NCBI GenBank assembly: GCA_047975295.1
Contig: JBKEDH010000113.1
Span: 1 to 7,332, forward strand
Origin: JBKEDH01 sp047975295
GTDB lineage: Bacteria > Bacteroidota > Bacteroidia > Flavobacteriales > Flavobacteriaceae
DNA length: 7,332 nucleotides
Reading direction: 5' to 3'
Part shown: positions 1-6,180 of the stretch, piece after piece
Numbering within the stretch: the stretch's first letter is position 1
Layout: each line of letters begins with the position of its first letter
The notes under the pieces: model-generated
Told to the model about the DNA's origin: nothing
The model's input: the letters and a program-made list of their open reading frames with translations, nothing else
The model's database searches: none
Program-made: the position numbers and the translations under genes

Positions 1-2
1 AT

Positions 3-110
3 GAAGCCCTCATTGAGGGATTTAGCAAAACCAAGATAAAGGCCTCCACAAAGGTCATGAATAAAACAACGGGCAGTAAGCTTATTGCTTTTTTGCAACG
101 CTGTTTGTAA
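3..110 (+). CDS. C-terminal fragment of an unrecognised protein (5' end outside window)
   Basis: An open frame runs from the left edge of the window to a TAA at 108-110 and would encode the last 35 residues of a protein, starting EALIEGFSKTK and ending LIAFLQRCL. It is rich in Lys and Thr, ends in a hydrophobic helix-like stretch, and has no stop before 108, so it is probably the 3' end of a gene on the plus strand. I do not recognise the family from so short a tail. The ATG at position 1 lies in another frame and reaches a stop after 12 codons. The gap to the next gene is about 40 bases, so the two could be co-transcribed. Confidence 0.5.
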   Translation, partial: EALIEGFSKTKIKASTKVMNKTTGSKLIAFLQRCL

Positions 111-148
111 AAAACTAAAAAACAAATGTTTAACTTAAATTTATTCGT

Positions 149-1108
149 GTGAAAATTTACATGTTATTATTGCTGTTTCTCTTTGTTTGCTTTAACACAT
201 TTGGGCAAGCCGGAAAACTTATCAGGCAAGCCAAAAGAACCGATAGCAATACCGAAAAAATAAAACTGTACAATCAAGCCATAGAACTGGAACCCAATAA
301 TCTGGATGCTTATTTTTTTAGAGGACTGGCAAAAAATGATATAGGAGAATTCCATAGTGCCATTACCGATTATTCAAAAATAATATTGATAAAGCCCGAT
401 GCCGACACCTATTTTAACAGGGGAAATGCCCGATTTAGCTTAAATGATTTTACAGGAGCAAAAAATGATTATGCTAAAGCTTACGAATTAGACAATTCTT
501 TTCTTGAAGCTCTATTTAGTATGGCATGTGCCAATTACGATTTGGGCAATTACTCTGAAACCATAACAAATTGCAGCCAGTTTATAAAAACAGATCCCCA
601 TCAGCCCAGAGTTTATAACTTACGAGCTATGGCTTATAATACTTTAAAAAAATATCAAAGCGCCATAGCCGATTACAATACGGCAGTTATTATATTGCCC
701 GATGCCGAATCGTATTATAACCGTGGTGTTTTTCTTCTTAATATAAACTATTACAAAAATGCACAAAGCGATTTAACCAAATCTATCCAATTGGGAAATA
801 AAACCGGTTTTGCATTTTTTTACAGAGGCACTTGCAATGTTCTGGTAAGCGATTACAAAAATGCCATTAACGATTACAAAACCACATTAAACTTCGATGC
901 TTTAGATTTTGATGCCCTACTGGGTTTGGCTATGGCGTATTTAAAAAGTAATGATACCAAAAATGCTAAACTATATTACAATAAAGCCGTTAACATTATT
1001 TCGCCCACCAAAAGGGTTACAGGCATTAACGATTTTAAACACACTTATTGGTACGAACACCAATATTACTTTTTTAACAAAAACATAACCGCTTTATCCA
1101 AACTTTAA
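149..1108 (+). CDS. Exported tetratricopeptide-repeat (TPR) protein
   Basis: A 319-residue protein. Residues 1-20 look like a signal peptide: Lys2, then the hydrophobic run MLLLLFLFVCF, then a polar NTFGQ-AG cleavage region typical of Bacteroidota exports. Cys15 does not sit in a good lipobox, so a periplasmic or cell-surface soluble protein is more likely than a lipoprotein. About seven consecutive TPR units of 33-34 residues follow, roughly 53-86, 87-119, 120-152, 153-186, 187-220, 221-254 and 255-286. They show recurring signatures such as AYFFRGLAKNDIGEFHSAI, YFNRGNARF and FYRGTCN. TPRs form helical scaffolds for protein binding, so the partner is unknown. The start is taken as GTG at 149 because it supplies the basic residue needed by the signal peptide. 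An in-frame ATG at 161 would give an uncharged N-terminus. There is no clear Shine-Dalgarno. The stop codon lies exactly against an inserted MITE-like element. Confidence 0.85.
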   Translation: MKIYMLLLLFLFVCFNTFGQAGKLIRQAKRTDSNTEKIKLYNQAIELEPNNLDAYFFRGLAKNDIGEFHSAITDYSKIILIKPDADTYFNRGNARFSLNDFTGAKNDYAKAYELDNSFLEALFSMACANYDLGNYSETITNCSQFIKTDPHQPRVYNLRAMAYNTLKKYQSAIADYNTAVIILPDAESYYNRGVFLLNINYYKNAQSDLTKSIQLGNKTGFAFFYRGTCNVLVSDYKNAINDYKTTLNFDALDFDALLGLAMAYLKSNDTKNAKLYYNKAVNIISPTKRVTGINDFKHTYWYEHQYYFFNKNITALSKL

Positions 1109-1124
1109 GAGCCTGTTTAAATTT
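1109..1124 (+). repeat. Left terminal inverted repeat of the MITE-like element
   Basis: GAGCCTGTTTAAATTT, directly after the TAA stop codon of the TPR gene. It matches the right end over 16 of 16 bases in inverted orientation. Confidence 0.85.
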
Positions 1125-1254
1125 GTATGATTGATTATTTTGTATCGTTTATTTGTGATGCAGAATGAGGCAAAATAAAAGATAATAGCCAGGCTACTTG
1201 ATGAAATTTTAACGAAATTATGTGCAAAAAGAGACATAGAAAAACAATTGATAT

Positions 1255-1270
1255 AAATTTAAACAGGCTC
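1255..1270 (-). repeat. Right terminal inverted repeat of the MITE-like element
   Basis: AAATTTAAACAGGCTC, the exact reverse complement of the left end. It is followed by TAA at 1271-1273, the presumed second copy of the target duplication. Confidence 0.85.
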
Positions 1271-1289
1271 TAAGATGAACATATCGTTT

Positions 1290-1919
1290 TTATCTCTTAT
1301 ATTCTATGGGTAAATGCACTACTTTCTTGGTTTCAAAAAAATCTTCGGTATAGTAATCGGATAAGTTATAAATAGAGGCTGTTTTATAGTCTTGTAGTTC
1401 TTCGGTTAAATCGCCTCCCTTTAAGTACAAAATACCATTTTTTAAATCGTTGCTCTGTTGTTTGGCTATCTTTCCTTTAACCCAATGCACAAAAGTAGGC
1501 ATGGCCGCTACAGCACGGCTTACAATAAAATCGTAAGTAGCATTAACCTCTTCTACACGGGTGTGGGTAGTTTTTACGTTTGTTAGGCCAAGGCCTTCCA
1601 CCACTTCATCTACCACCTTTAGTTTTTTGGCTATACTGTCCACCAAATGAAATTGACATTCGGGAAACATAATAGCCAATGGAATTCCGGGAAACCCTCC
1701 TCCCGTACCAACATCCATAATTTTACTACCAGCCCTAAACATTGTAACTTTAGCAATACCAAGAGCATGTAAAACATGACGCAAATACAGCTCGTCGATA
1801 TCCTTTCTGGACACTACATTTATTTTCAAATTCCAATCTTGGTACAAGGCATCCAAAGCTTTAAACTTTAAAATTTGATCTTCGGTTAGATTAGGAAAAT
1901 ATTTGAGTACAAGCTCCAT
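1290..1919 (-). CDS. rsmG: 16S rRNA (guanine-527-N7)-methyltransferase RsmG (GidB)
   Basis: A 209-residue protein of normal length for the family. RsmG transfers a methyl group from S-adenosylmethionine to N7 of G527 in 16S rRNA, in the 530 loop of the 30S decoding region; in other bacteria its loss gives low-level streptomycin resistance. Visible motifs are the RHVLHALGI segment (residues 47-55), the SAM-binding glycine loop DVGTGGGFPGIPLA (69-82), the acidic position after the next strand in HLVDS (91-95), SRAVA (134-138) and the late YLKGG (165-169). The start MELVLKYFPNLTEDQ matches the usual Bacteroidota N-terminus. The gene is divergent from the desaturase and convergent with the TPR gene. 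Without the MITE-like insertion, the two convergent stop codons would be only about 16 bases apart. The fold is Rossmann-type and cytoplasmic. Confidence 0.96.
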   Translation of the reverse strand: MELVLKYFPNLTEDQILKFKALDALYQDWNLKINVVSRKDIDELYLRHVLHALGIAKVTMFRAGSKIMDVGTGGGFPGIPLAIMFPECQFHLVDSIAKKLKVVDEVVEGLGLTNVKTTHTRVEEVNATYDFIVSRAVAAMPTFVHWVKGKIAKQQSNDLKNGILYLKGGDLTEELQDYKTASIYNLSDYYTEDFFETKKVVHLPIEYKR

Positions 1920-1936
1920 TCATGTTAAATTTTCAA

Positions 1937-1944
1937 CAAAAATA
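1937..1944 (-). promoter_or_regulatory. Putative -7 promoter element for rsmG
   Basis: On the minus strand this reads TATTTTTG, a match to the Bacteroidota -7 consensus TAnnTTTG, placed about 17 bases before the rsmG ATG. A TTTG lies 23 bases further upstream, slightly longer than the usual 19-21 base spacing, so the assignment is moderate. Confidence 0.45.
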
Positions 1945-2001
1945 TGCTTTTTAAGTACATTTTTTTACAAAAAATCGTTATAACTTAACTATGTTTATAC
2001 C

Positions 2002-2009
2002 TATCTTTG
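2002..2009 (+). promoter_or_regulatory. Putative -7 promoter element for the desaturase operon
   Basis: TATCTTTG is an exact match to the Bacteroidota -7 consensus TAnnTTTG. Transcription should begin a few bases downstream, giving a leader of about 45 nt before the ATG at 2060. No convincing -33 TTTG is visible; only GTTA occurs near the expected position. The site lies inside the open frame upstream of 2060, which argues that translation does not begin at 1991. Confidence 0.55.
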
Positions 2010-2022
2010 CGCACGCATGGTA

Positions 2023-2041
2023 TGGGTATATAGAATACCTA
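2023..2041 (+). promoter_or_regulatory. Small hairpin in the desaturase mRNA leader
   Basis: GGTAT (2025-2029) and ATACC (2035-2039) pair across the loop ATAGA. A G-U and an outer T-A pair extend the stem to seven pairs, and an A-rich run of about nine bases follows before the start codon. The hairpin would lie about 20 nt before the ATG. It could influence translation or mRNA stability, but the stem is short and AT-rich and no function is shown. Confidence 0.3.
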
Positions 2042-2059
2042 AAAAAAATAAGAACAGTA

Positions 2060-3160
2060 ATGACAAATAAAACACTCTCATTTTCAAGAAACGATCCAGC
2101 AAAATTTTTTAGAACTCTCAATAAACGTGTAAACGAATACTTTAAAGAAAACGATATAAAACGTACCGGAAACTGGAAACTTTGGCTTAAAACCATTGTT
2201 ATGTTTTCGTTGTTTTTAACACCTTACTTTTTACTTTTAACTTTAAACATTCCCGGATGGGCACAATTATTACTTACCATTGTTATGGGCATAGGTATGG
2301 CCGGTGTAGGCATGAACGTTATGCACGATGGTAACCACGGTGCTTTTTCCAATAAAGAATGGATTAACCGACTTATGGGAAGCAGTATTTATATTTTGGC
2401 CGGCAATGTTTACAATTGGCAGGTACAACATAATGTATTGCACCATACCTATACCAATATACACGGCCATGACGAAGACTTGGAAGCCGGTAAAATATTG
2501 CGATTTAGCGAACACTCTGAATGGAAATGGTTCCATAAATTCCAACACTACTACTCTATTTTACTTTACGGATTGTTAACATTGAATTGGGCCATTACTA
2601 CCGATTGGCTACAAATGCGACGTTATATGAAACGTAAATTGGCCTATGGTAAATTTCCCAATCCGGTTTGGAATTGGAGCAAACTGGTTATTTCTAAATT
2701 TATTTATATAACGGTGTGGATAGTAATCCCAATGCTTGTTTTAGATATTGTCTGGTGGAAAATTTTAATTGGCTTTTTTGTAATGCACTATACCGCCGGA
2801 TTAATATTAAGTGTCGTATTCCAACTGGCACATGTTATGGAAGAAACCGAAATGCCCTTACCGGCCGAAGATGGCACCATGAAGAATACTTGGGCCATCC
2901 ATCAATTAAATACCACGGTTAACTTTGGTGCAAAAAGCAGAATAATAAACTGGTTTACCGGTGGGCTTAACCATCAAATAGAGCACCATATTTTCCCTAA
3001 CATCAGCCACATCCATTATAATAAAATCGGGCAAATAGTTAAGGAAACCGCAAAAGAATTCAACTTACCATATAACGAATATAAAACAACACGTAAAGCT
3101 ATTATTGCACACTTTAAACATTTAAAGGTAATGGGCACAAAACCTGCTTTACAAGTTTAA
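2060..3160 (+). CDS. Membrane fatty-acid desaturase (DesA/linoleoyl-CoA desaturase type)
   Basis: A 366-residue integral membrane di-iron desaturase, which inserts a cis double bond into acyl chains using O2 and electrons and so adjusts membrane fluidity. All three histidine boxes are present: HDGNH (89-93), HNVLHH (124-129) and QIEHH (306-310, within HQIEHHIFPN). An extra conserved His occurs at 258 (QLAHVMEE). Hydrophobic segments lie at about 43-63 and 67-88 and in paired helices around 212-256. The QxxHH third box is the type seen in front-end (delta-5/delta-6) desaturases, but there is no fused cytochrome b5 domain, so an external donor is needed. Regiospecificity cannot be read from sequence. 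The start is ATG 2060 (MTNKTLSFSRNDPAKFF), chosen over ATG 1991 because a promoter motif lies at 2002-2009 and homologues begin near this point. It is probably co-transcribed with the aminotransferase 19 bases downstream. Confidence 0.9.
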   Translation: MTNKTLSFSRNDPAKFFRTLNKRVNEYFKENDIKRTGNWKLWLKTIVMFSLFLTPYFLLLTLNIPGWAQLLLTIVMGIGMAGVGMNVMHDGNHGAFSNKEWINRLMGSSIYILAGNVYNWQVQHNVLHHTYTNIHGHDEDLEAGKILRFSEHSEWKWFHKFQHYYSILLYGLLTLNWAITTDWLQMRRYMKRKLAYGKFPNPVWNWSKLVISKFIYITVWIVIPMLVLDIVWWKILIGFFVMHYTAGLILSVVFQLAHVMEETEMPLPAEDGTMKNTWAIHQLNTTVNFGAKSRIINWFTGGLNHQIEHHIFPNISHIHYNKIGQIVKETAKEFNLPYNEYKTTRKAIIAHFKHLKVMGTKPALQV

Positions 3161-3179
3161 CACTATACCACACTAACCC

Positions 3180-4364
3180 ATGCAATTATTATCTGATAGA
3201 ATTTTAAACATGGCAACCTCGGCAACCTTGGCCATGGCTGCAAAAGCAAGAGAATTACGCAACGAAGGAAAAGACATTATCGGGCTAAGTTTAGGAGAAC
3301 CCGATTTTAATACACCCGATTTTATAAAAGAAGCCGCCATACAGGCCATTAACGATAACTACAATTCGTATTCGCCTGTTGATGGTTATGCCGATTTAAA
3401 GGATGCTATTATAAAAAAATTCAAACGTGATAACAATTTAACCTACGCACCATCCCAAATTGTGGTTTCTACCGGTGCCAAGCAGGCTCTTTACAATATT
3501 GCGGCAGTTTTAACAAATGTGGGCGACGAGGTTATTGTTCCTTGTCCTTATTGGGTAAGCTATGCCGATATTGTTAAACTTTTTAACGGTGTTCCGGTTG
3601 AGGTAAAAACAAGCATTGACACCAATTTCAAGATGACACCCGAGCAATTGGAAGCTGCCATTACCCCAAAAACAAAAATGATCTGGTTCAGTTCTCCATG
3701 TAACCCCAGTGGTTCTATTTACAGTAAAGAAGAACTAAGAGCATTGGCCGATGTTTTGGCAAAATACCCCAATATTTATGTCGTTTCGGACGAAATTTAC
3801 GAACATATCAACTATGTTGGCGGACACGCCAGTATGGCACAGTTTGACGATATGTACAGCCGTACCATTACCGTAAATGGCGTATCGAAAGCCTTTGCCA
3901 TGACCGGATGGCGTATTGGCTATATTGGTGCTCCCGAAAAAATAGCACGGGCATGCAACAAATTACAGGGACAAGTTACAAGTGGAGCCAATTGTATAGC
4001 ACAACGGGCCACCATTACAGCACTTAACGAATCGCCAGAGCGTGTACAATATATGGTTGATGAATTTAAAGTTCGACGTGATTTAATTTTAGATTTGCTC
4101 AATAATATTGAAGGTTTTAAAACCAACACCCCCGACGGTGCTTTTTATGTATTTCCCAACGTATCGTATTTCTTTGGAAAAACCTTAAAAGGAAAAACAA
4201 TAAACAATGCCTCCGATTTTTCTATGTTTTTATTGGAAGAGGCTTTGGTAGCTACTGTTGATGGCGGTGCATTTGGCAATCCGGACTGTATCCGTATTTC
4301 GTATGCTGCTTCGCAAGAACAAATTAAAGAAGCCATGAAACGTATTAAGGATGCGGTGAGTTGA
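3180..4364 (+). CDS. PLP-dependent class I aminotransferase, aspartate aminotransferase type
   Basis: A 394-residue cytoplasmic enzyme of fold-type I that transfers amino groups between an amino acid, probably aspartate, and 2-oxoglutarate. The order of motifs is complete: SLGEPDFNTP (37-46), YSPVDGYADLK (64-74), STGAKQALYN (97-106), PYW with Tyr124, CNPSG with Asn175, VSDEIYEH with Asp204 and Tyr207, SKAFAMTGWRIGY with the Schiff-base Lys237 and phosphate-contacting Arg245, and CIRISYA with Arg372, the likely substrate-carboxylate contact. The pattern matches the subgroup I-gamma aspartate aminotransferases of Bacteroidota and other bacteria. Exact substrate preference (aspartate, or a broader range including prephenate) cannot be settled here, so no symbol is given. 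It begins 19 bases after the desaturase stop with no terminator between them. A run of ATGs near the N-terminus leaves 3180 as the best start because it begins the usual LSDRI segment. Confidence 0.93.
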   Translation: MQLLSDRILNMATSATLAMAAKARELRNEGKDIIGLSLGEPDFNTPDFIKEAAIQAINDNYNSYSPVDGYADLKDAIIKKFKRDNNLTYAPSQIVVSTGAKQALYNIAAVLTNVGDEVIVPCPYWVSYADIVKLFNGVPVEVKTSIDTNFKMTPEQLEAAITPKTKMIWFSSPCNPSGSIYSKEELRALADVLAKYPNIYVVSDEIYEHINYVGGHASMAQFDDMYSRTITVNGVSKAFAMTGWRIGYIGAPEKIARACNKLQGQVTSGANCIAQRATITALNESPERVQYMVDEFKVRRDLILDLLNNIEGFKTNTPDGAFYVFPNVSYFFGKTLKGKTINNASDFSMFLLEEALVATVDGGAFGNPDCIRISYAASQEQIKEAMKRIKDAVS

Positions 4365-4452
4365 AATAATTCTATTTAAGTAAAGCGCTGTAATAAACGT
4401 CAGTAACCAACGCAAAGATCAAGACAACAAAATAAAACTTAATTTACAGATG

Positions 4453-4481
4453 TATCATGTTTCTATCATGTTTCTATGATA
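4453..4481 (+). repeat. Tandem 11-bp direct repeat plus small inverted repeat
   Basis: TATCATGTTTC occurs twice head to tail (4453-4463 and 4464-4474) and is followed by TATGATA. The second TATCAT (4464-4469) can also pair with ATGATA (4476-4481) across a six-base loop. It lies between the convergent aminotransferase and mscS genes. The stem is AT-rich and lacks a U tract on the plus strand, so a terminator role is doubtful. Confidence 0.5.
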
Positions 4482-4493
4482 AAACACACATTA

Positions 4494-5372
4494 TTACGTT
4501 TTTACGTTAATATTTTTGTCAAATAGATTAACACCTCCTTTTACACCAAAATCTAAGGTGGTAACGGGATAGGCAATAGAAATATGCTCTTGTTCGAAAC
4601 GTTTTTTAATGTGCATAATGGCATCGTTCATGCCTTTACAAAAATCGTCGTTCGATTCGAATTTCACCCAAAAACGTAGCATAAAATCAAATGTAGAGCC
4701 GCCGATATCGGTAAAATAAAAGTCGATGCCTTCATTGGGGAGTAGGTTCTCTATTTTATTGACTTCATCTAATGCTACCGTCCGTACATATTCCAAATCG
4801 TCTCCATAGGAAACACCACTTTTCAAGATAATGCGGCGTTTGCCCCAAGTAGAAAAATTGGTAAAGGTATTGCTGTACACGATTTGGTTGGGCACAAAAA
4901 CCTCTTGCCCAGGTACGGTTTTTATGCTGGTGGTTATCCAGCCAATCTCCAAAATAGTGCCGTATTTACCATCTATTTCCACCCAATCTCCTTTTTTATA
5001 AGGGCGTTGTGCTTTAAGCAAAAGTCCGGCAAATATATTGGAGGCAATATCCTTAAAAGCAAACCCGGCAATAATACCAATAATGCCGGCACCTGCCAAA
5101 AGGTGAGCCAACATTTGCTCCAAACCAAGTGTTTTTAGAGCAAGGAATACCCCCGATAGCACAAAGAAAAAATAAATAAACGATGTGATGATACCCGTTA
5201 TTTCGGGGCGACCTTTTATGGATTTGGAGTAGATTTTAAGACTTATCTTTTTGACGATTTTGGCAAGAAATATAAATACTATGAGTACCACAATAGCCAA
5301 AAAAAGTTTGGGTAGATAAGCAGAGACGGAACTTTCCCAGTTTTGTAATATGCTTTTTAAGTTTTTGAGCAT
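4494..5372 (-). CDS. Small-conductance mechanosensitive ion channel, MscS family
   Basis: A 292-residue inner-membrane channel of the minimal MscS size (E. coli MscS is 286 residues). Such channels open under membrane tension and release solutes on hypo-osmotic shock. Three transmembrane helices are visible: about 20-40, 57-80 and 90-118. The third is the pore helix, with the Gly/Ala-rich stretch LLAGAGIIGIIAGFAFKD followed by the conserved IASNIFAGLLL. The cytoplasmic beta domain begins at RPYKKGDWVEIDGKYGTI (123-140) and contains VPNQIVYS (160-167). The C-terminal alpha/beta vestibule domain runs to about residue 272. The N-terminal MLKNLKSILQNWE is a short amphipathic lead-in. Two TAA stops occur in tandem at the 3' end (4491-4496 on the plus strand). 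The gene is monocistronic here, convergent with the aminotransferase, and has no confident promoter motif upstream. Confidence 0.93.
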   Translation of the reverse strand: MLKNLKSILQNWESSVSAYLPKLFLAIVVLIVFIFLAKIVKKISLKIYSKSIKGRPEITGIITSFIYFFFVLSGVFLALKTLGLEQMLAHLLAGAGIIGIIAGFAFKDIASNIFAGLLLKAQRPYKKGDWVEIDGKYGTILEIGWITTSIKTVPGQEVFVPNQIVYSNTFTNFSTWGKRRIILKSGVSYGDDLEYVRTVALDEVNKIENLLPNEGIDFYFTDIGGSTFDFMLRFWVKFESNDDFCKGMNDAIMHIKKRFEQEHISIAYPVTTLDFGVKGGVNLFDKNINVKT

Positions 5373-5691
5373 GGATTAGTTTTAATTGGAATTGAAATGC
5401 TACCTGTAAATATACGTGTTTTATCAACCTTCTATAAAAAAAATCCAATTCCTTTCTTACAGGAAATACTCTACAAACTCTGAAATTTCGGATTCTTTTC
5501 TTATGATGCTTTTTAGTATATGACAAAAATTCTTTTTATCTATTTGTTTAAGAATTTTTAGCTCGGAAATAATACCAGTAGCTAATGGTGCAATTTTTGA
5601 AGATACAATGAGCGGGAATGATGCAAGCGGAACTTGGAACAATACAAGTGCAGAAATGAATAGCACTTAAACTGGCACAAAAAAAATTAAG
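5373..5691. other. Intergenic region without a supported gene
   Basis: About 320 bases lie between the mscS start and the DUF4160 promoter. On the minus strand an open frame at 5457-5666 ends in a lysine- and glutamate-rich tail (ISEFVEYFL), which looks somewhat protein-like. On the plus strand a frame covering about 5540-5670 reads IPVANGAIFEDTMSGNDASG and ends NNTSAEMNST before a TAA at 5668-5670, resembling the Asn/Ser/Thr-rich style of exported proteins. The two frames overlap, so at most one can be real, and neither has a recognised domain or a good start. They may be relics of an inactivated gene. The mscS promoter should lie at the left end; only an imperfect TATATTTA is visible there on the minus strand. 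Confidence 0.4.
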
Positions 5692-5699
5692 TACATTTG
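5692..5699 (+). promoter_or_regulatory. Putative -7 promoter element for the DUF4160-DUF2442 pair
   Basis: TACATTTG is an exact match to TAnnTTTG and ends only four bases before the ATG at 5704. With normal spacing, transcription would begin at or within a base or two of the start codon, giving a leaderless or nearly leaderless mRNA. No clear -33 TTTG is visible at the expected distance. Confidence 0.45.
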
Positions 5700-5703
5700 T
5701 TGT

Positions 5704-5936
5704 ATGCCAACAGTACTAAGGATAAATGGATTTCGATTTTTTTCTATAGTAATGAACATTTTCCTGTCCACATTCATGTCGAAAAAGATAATAAGACAGC
5801 TAAATTCGATTTAAATGAAATTGAACTTGTGAGGTCAAGAGGATTTAATGCTTCTGAATTAAAGGAAATGCGTAAATTAGTGATTGATAATGTTGAATTT
5901 TTTAAAAACAAATGGGATAAGTATTTTAACAATTAG
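5704..5936 (+). pseudogene. DUF4160-family small protein, frameshifted in a T7 tract
   Basis: The N-terminal frame starts at ATG 5704 and reads MPTVLRINGFRFF, the usual opening of DUF4160 proteins. After seven Ts at 5737-5743 this frame leaves the family sequence, while the adjacent frame continues FYSNEHFPVHIHVEKD through KTAKFDLNEIELVRSRGFNASELKEMRKLV to a TAG at 5934. One extra T would join the halves into a normal 77-residue protein, so the window carries a single-base deletion relative to the family. Function is unknown; the HFPVHIHV histidine cluster (19-26 in the restored protein) and the RSRGFNASEL segment are the conserved parts. The alternative is that a -1 ribosomal slip or polymerase slippage on the T run restores the product, or that the base is a sequencing error. 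A TTG at 5697 opens the downstream frame but gives a non-homologous N-terminus and overlaps the promoter motif. The gene overlaps the DUF2442 gene. Confidence 0.8.
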
Positions 5937-6153
5937 TAAATCAAAATTTGCAACTGATATATCGTTTACAGAAACCAAAATGATAATTCTATTTGAAGAT
6001 GGACGCAAATTATCCGTTCCATTAGAATGGTTTCGTAAATTAAGAAACGCTACAAGAGAGCAATTAGAAAAATGGCGTTTTATTGGGAAAGGAGAAGGTA
6101 TTCATTGGGAAGAATTGAATGAAGATATTTCTATTGAAAATTTATTAGAATAA
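5890..6153 (+). CDS. DUF2442-family small protein
   Basis: From ATG 5890 this is an 87-residue protein. The family signature is clear: LFEDGRKLSVPLEWFRKLRNAT (34-55), then REQLEKWRFIGKGEGIHWEELNEDISIENLL (56-86), ending at the normal DUF2442 C-terminus. Biochemical function is unknown. The family is often encoded beside DUF4160 genes, and the arrangement of two very small overlapping genes resembles a toxin-antitoxin module; this is inference from layout only. The start is uncertain: homology begins near ISKSKFATD (about residue 15), ATG 5890 overlaps the DUF4160 gene by 47 bases, and a TTG at 5884 is also in frame. No Shine-Dalgarno is evident, so translational coupling to the upstream gene is likely. 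An insertion sequence begins directly after the stop codon. Confidence 0.82.
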   Translation: MLNFLKTNGISILTISKSKFATDISFTETKMIILFEDGRKLSVPLEWFRKLRNATREQLEKWRFIGKGEGIHWEELNEDISIENLLE

Positions 6154-6180
6154 GGGACTATCCATCCAAGTGTGTAAAGT

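Larger units (their letters stand above)
1109..1270. mobile_element. MITE-like non-autonomous element, 162 bp, with perfect 16-bp terminal inverted repeats
   Basis: The segment begins GAGCCTGTTTAAATTT (1109-1124) and ends with its exact reverse complement AAATTTAAACAGGCTC (1255-1270). The similarity continues imperfectly a few bases inward. It is flanked by TAA on both sides (1106-1108 and 1271-1273), which fits a 3-bp target-site duplication. No substantial ORF lies inside; one short stretch reads as about 24 sense codons before a stop near the right end and could be a remnant of a parent transposase. Size, terminal repeats and absence of coding capacity define a MITE. A 3-bp T-N-A target is reported for some IS5-type transposases, so mobilisation by such an element is my inference. 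Paired as RNA, the ends form a long hairpin between two convergent genes. Confidence 0.8.

Noticed and set aside
1991..2059. N-terminal extension of the desaturase from ATG 1991
   Set aside because: It contains the predicted promoter -7 element and its sequence does not fit the family N-terminus.
2270..2548. Antisense open frame inside the desaturase
   Set aside because: It is a shadow of a gene with three intact histidine boxes, with no independent evidence.
4453..4481. Possible CRISPR-like array
   Set aside because: There are only two adjacent 11-bp units with no spacers.
5236..5526. Minus-strand open frame of 96 residues overlapping the start of mscS
   Set aside because: It overlaps the well-supported mscS coding sequence in another frame and has no recognisable domain.
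5697..5703. TTG at 5697 as the start of an intact 79-residue DUF4160 protein
   Set aside because: The resulting N-terminus (MLYANSTKDKW) is not family-like, whereas ATG 5704 in the adjacent frame gives the family start. The TTG also overlaps the promoter motif.
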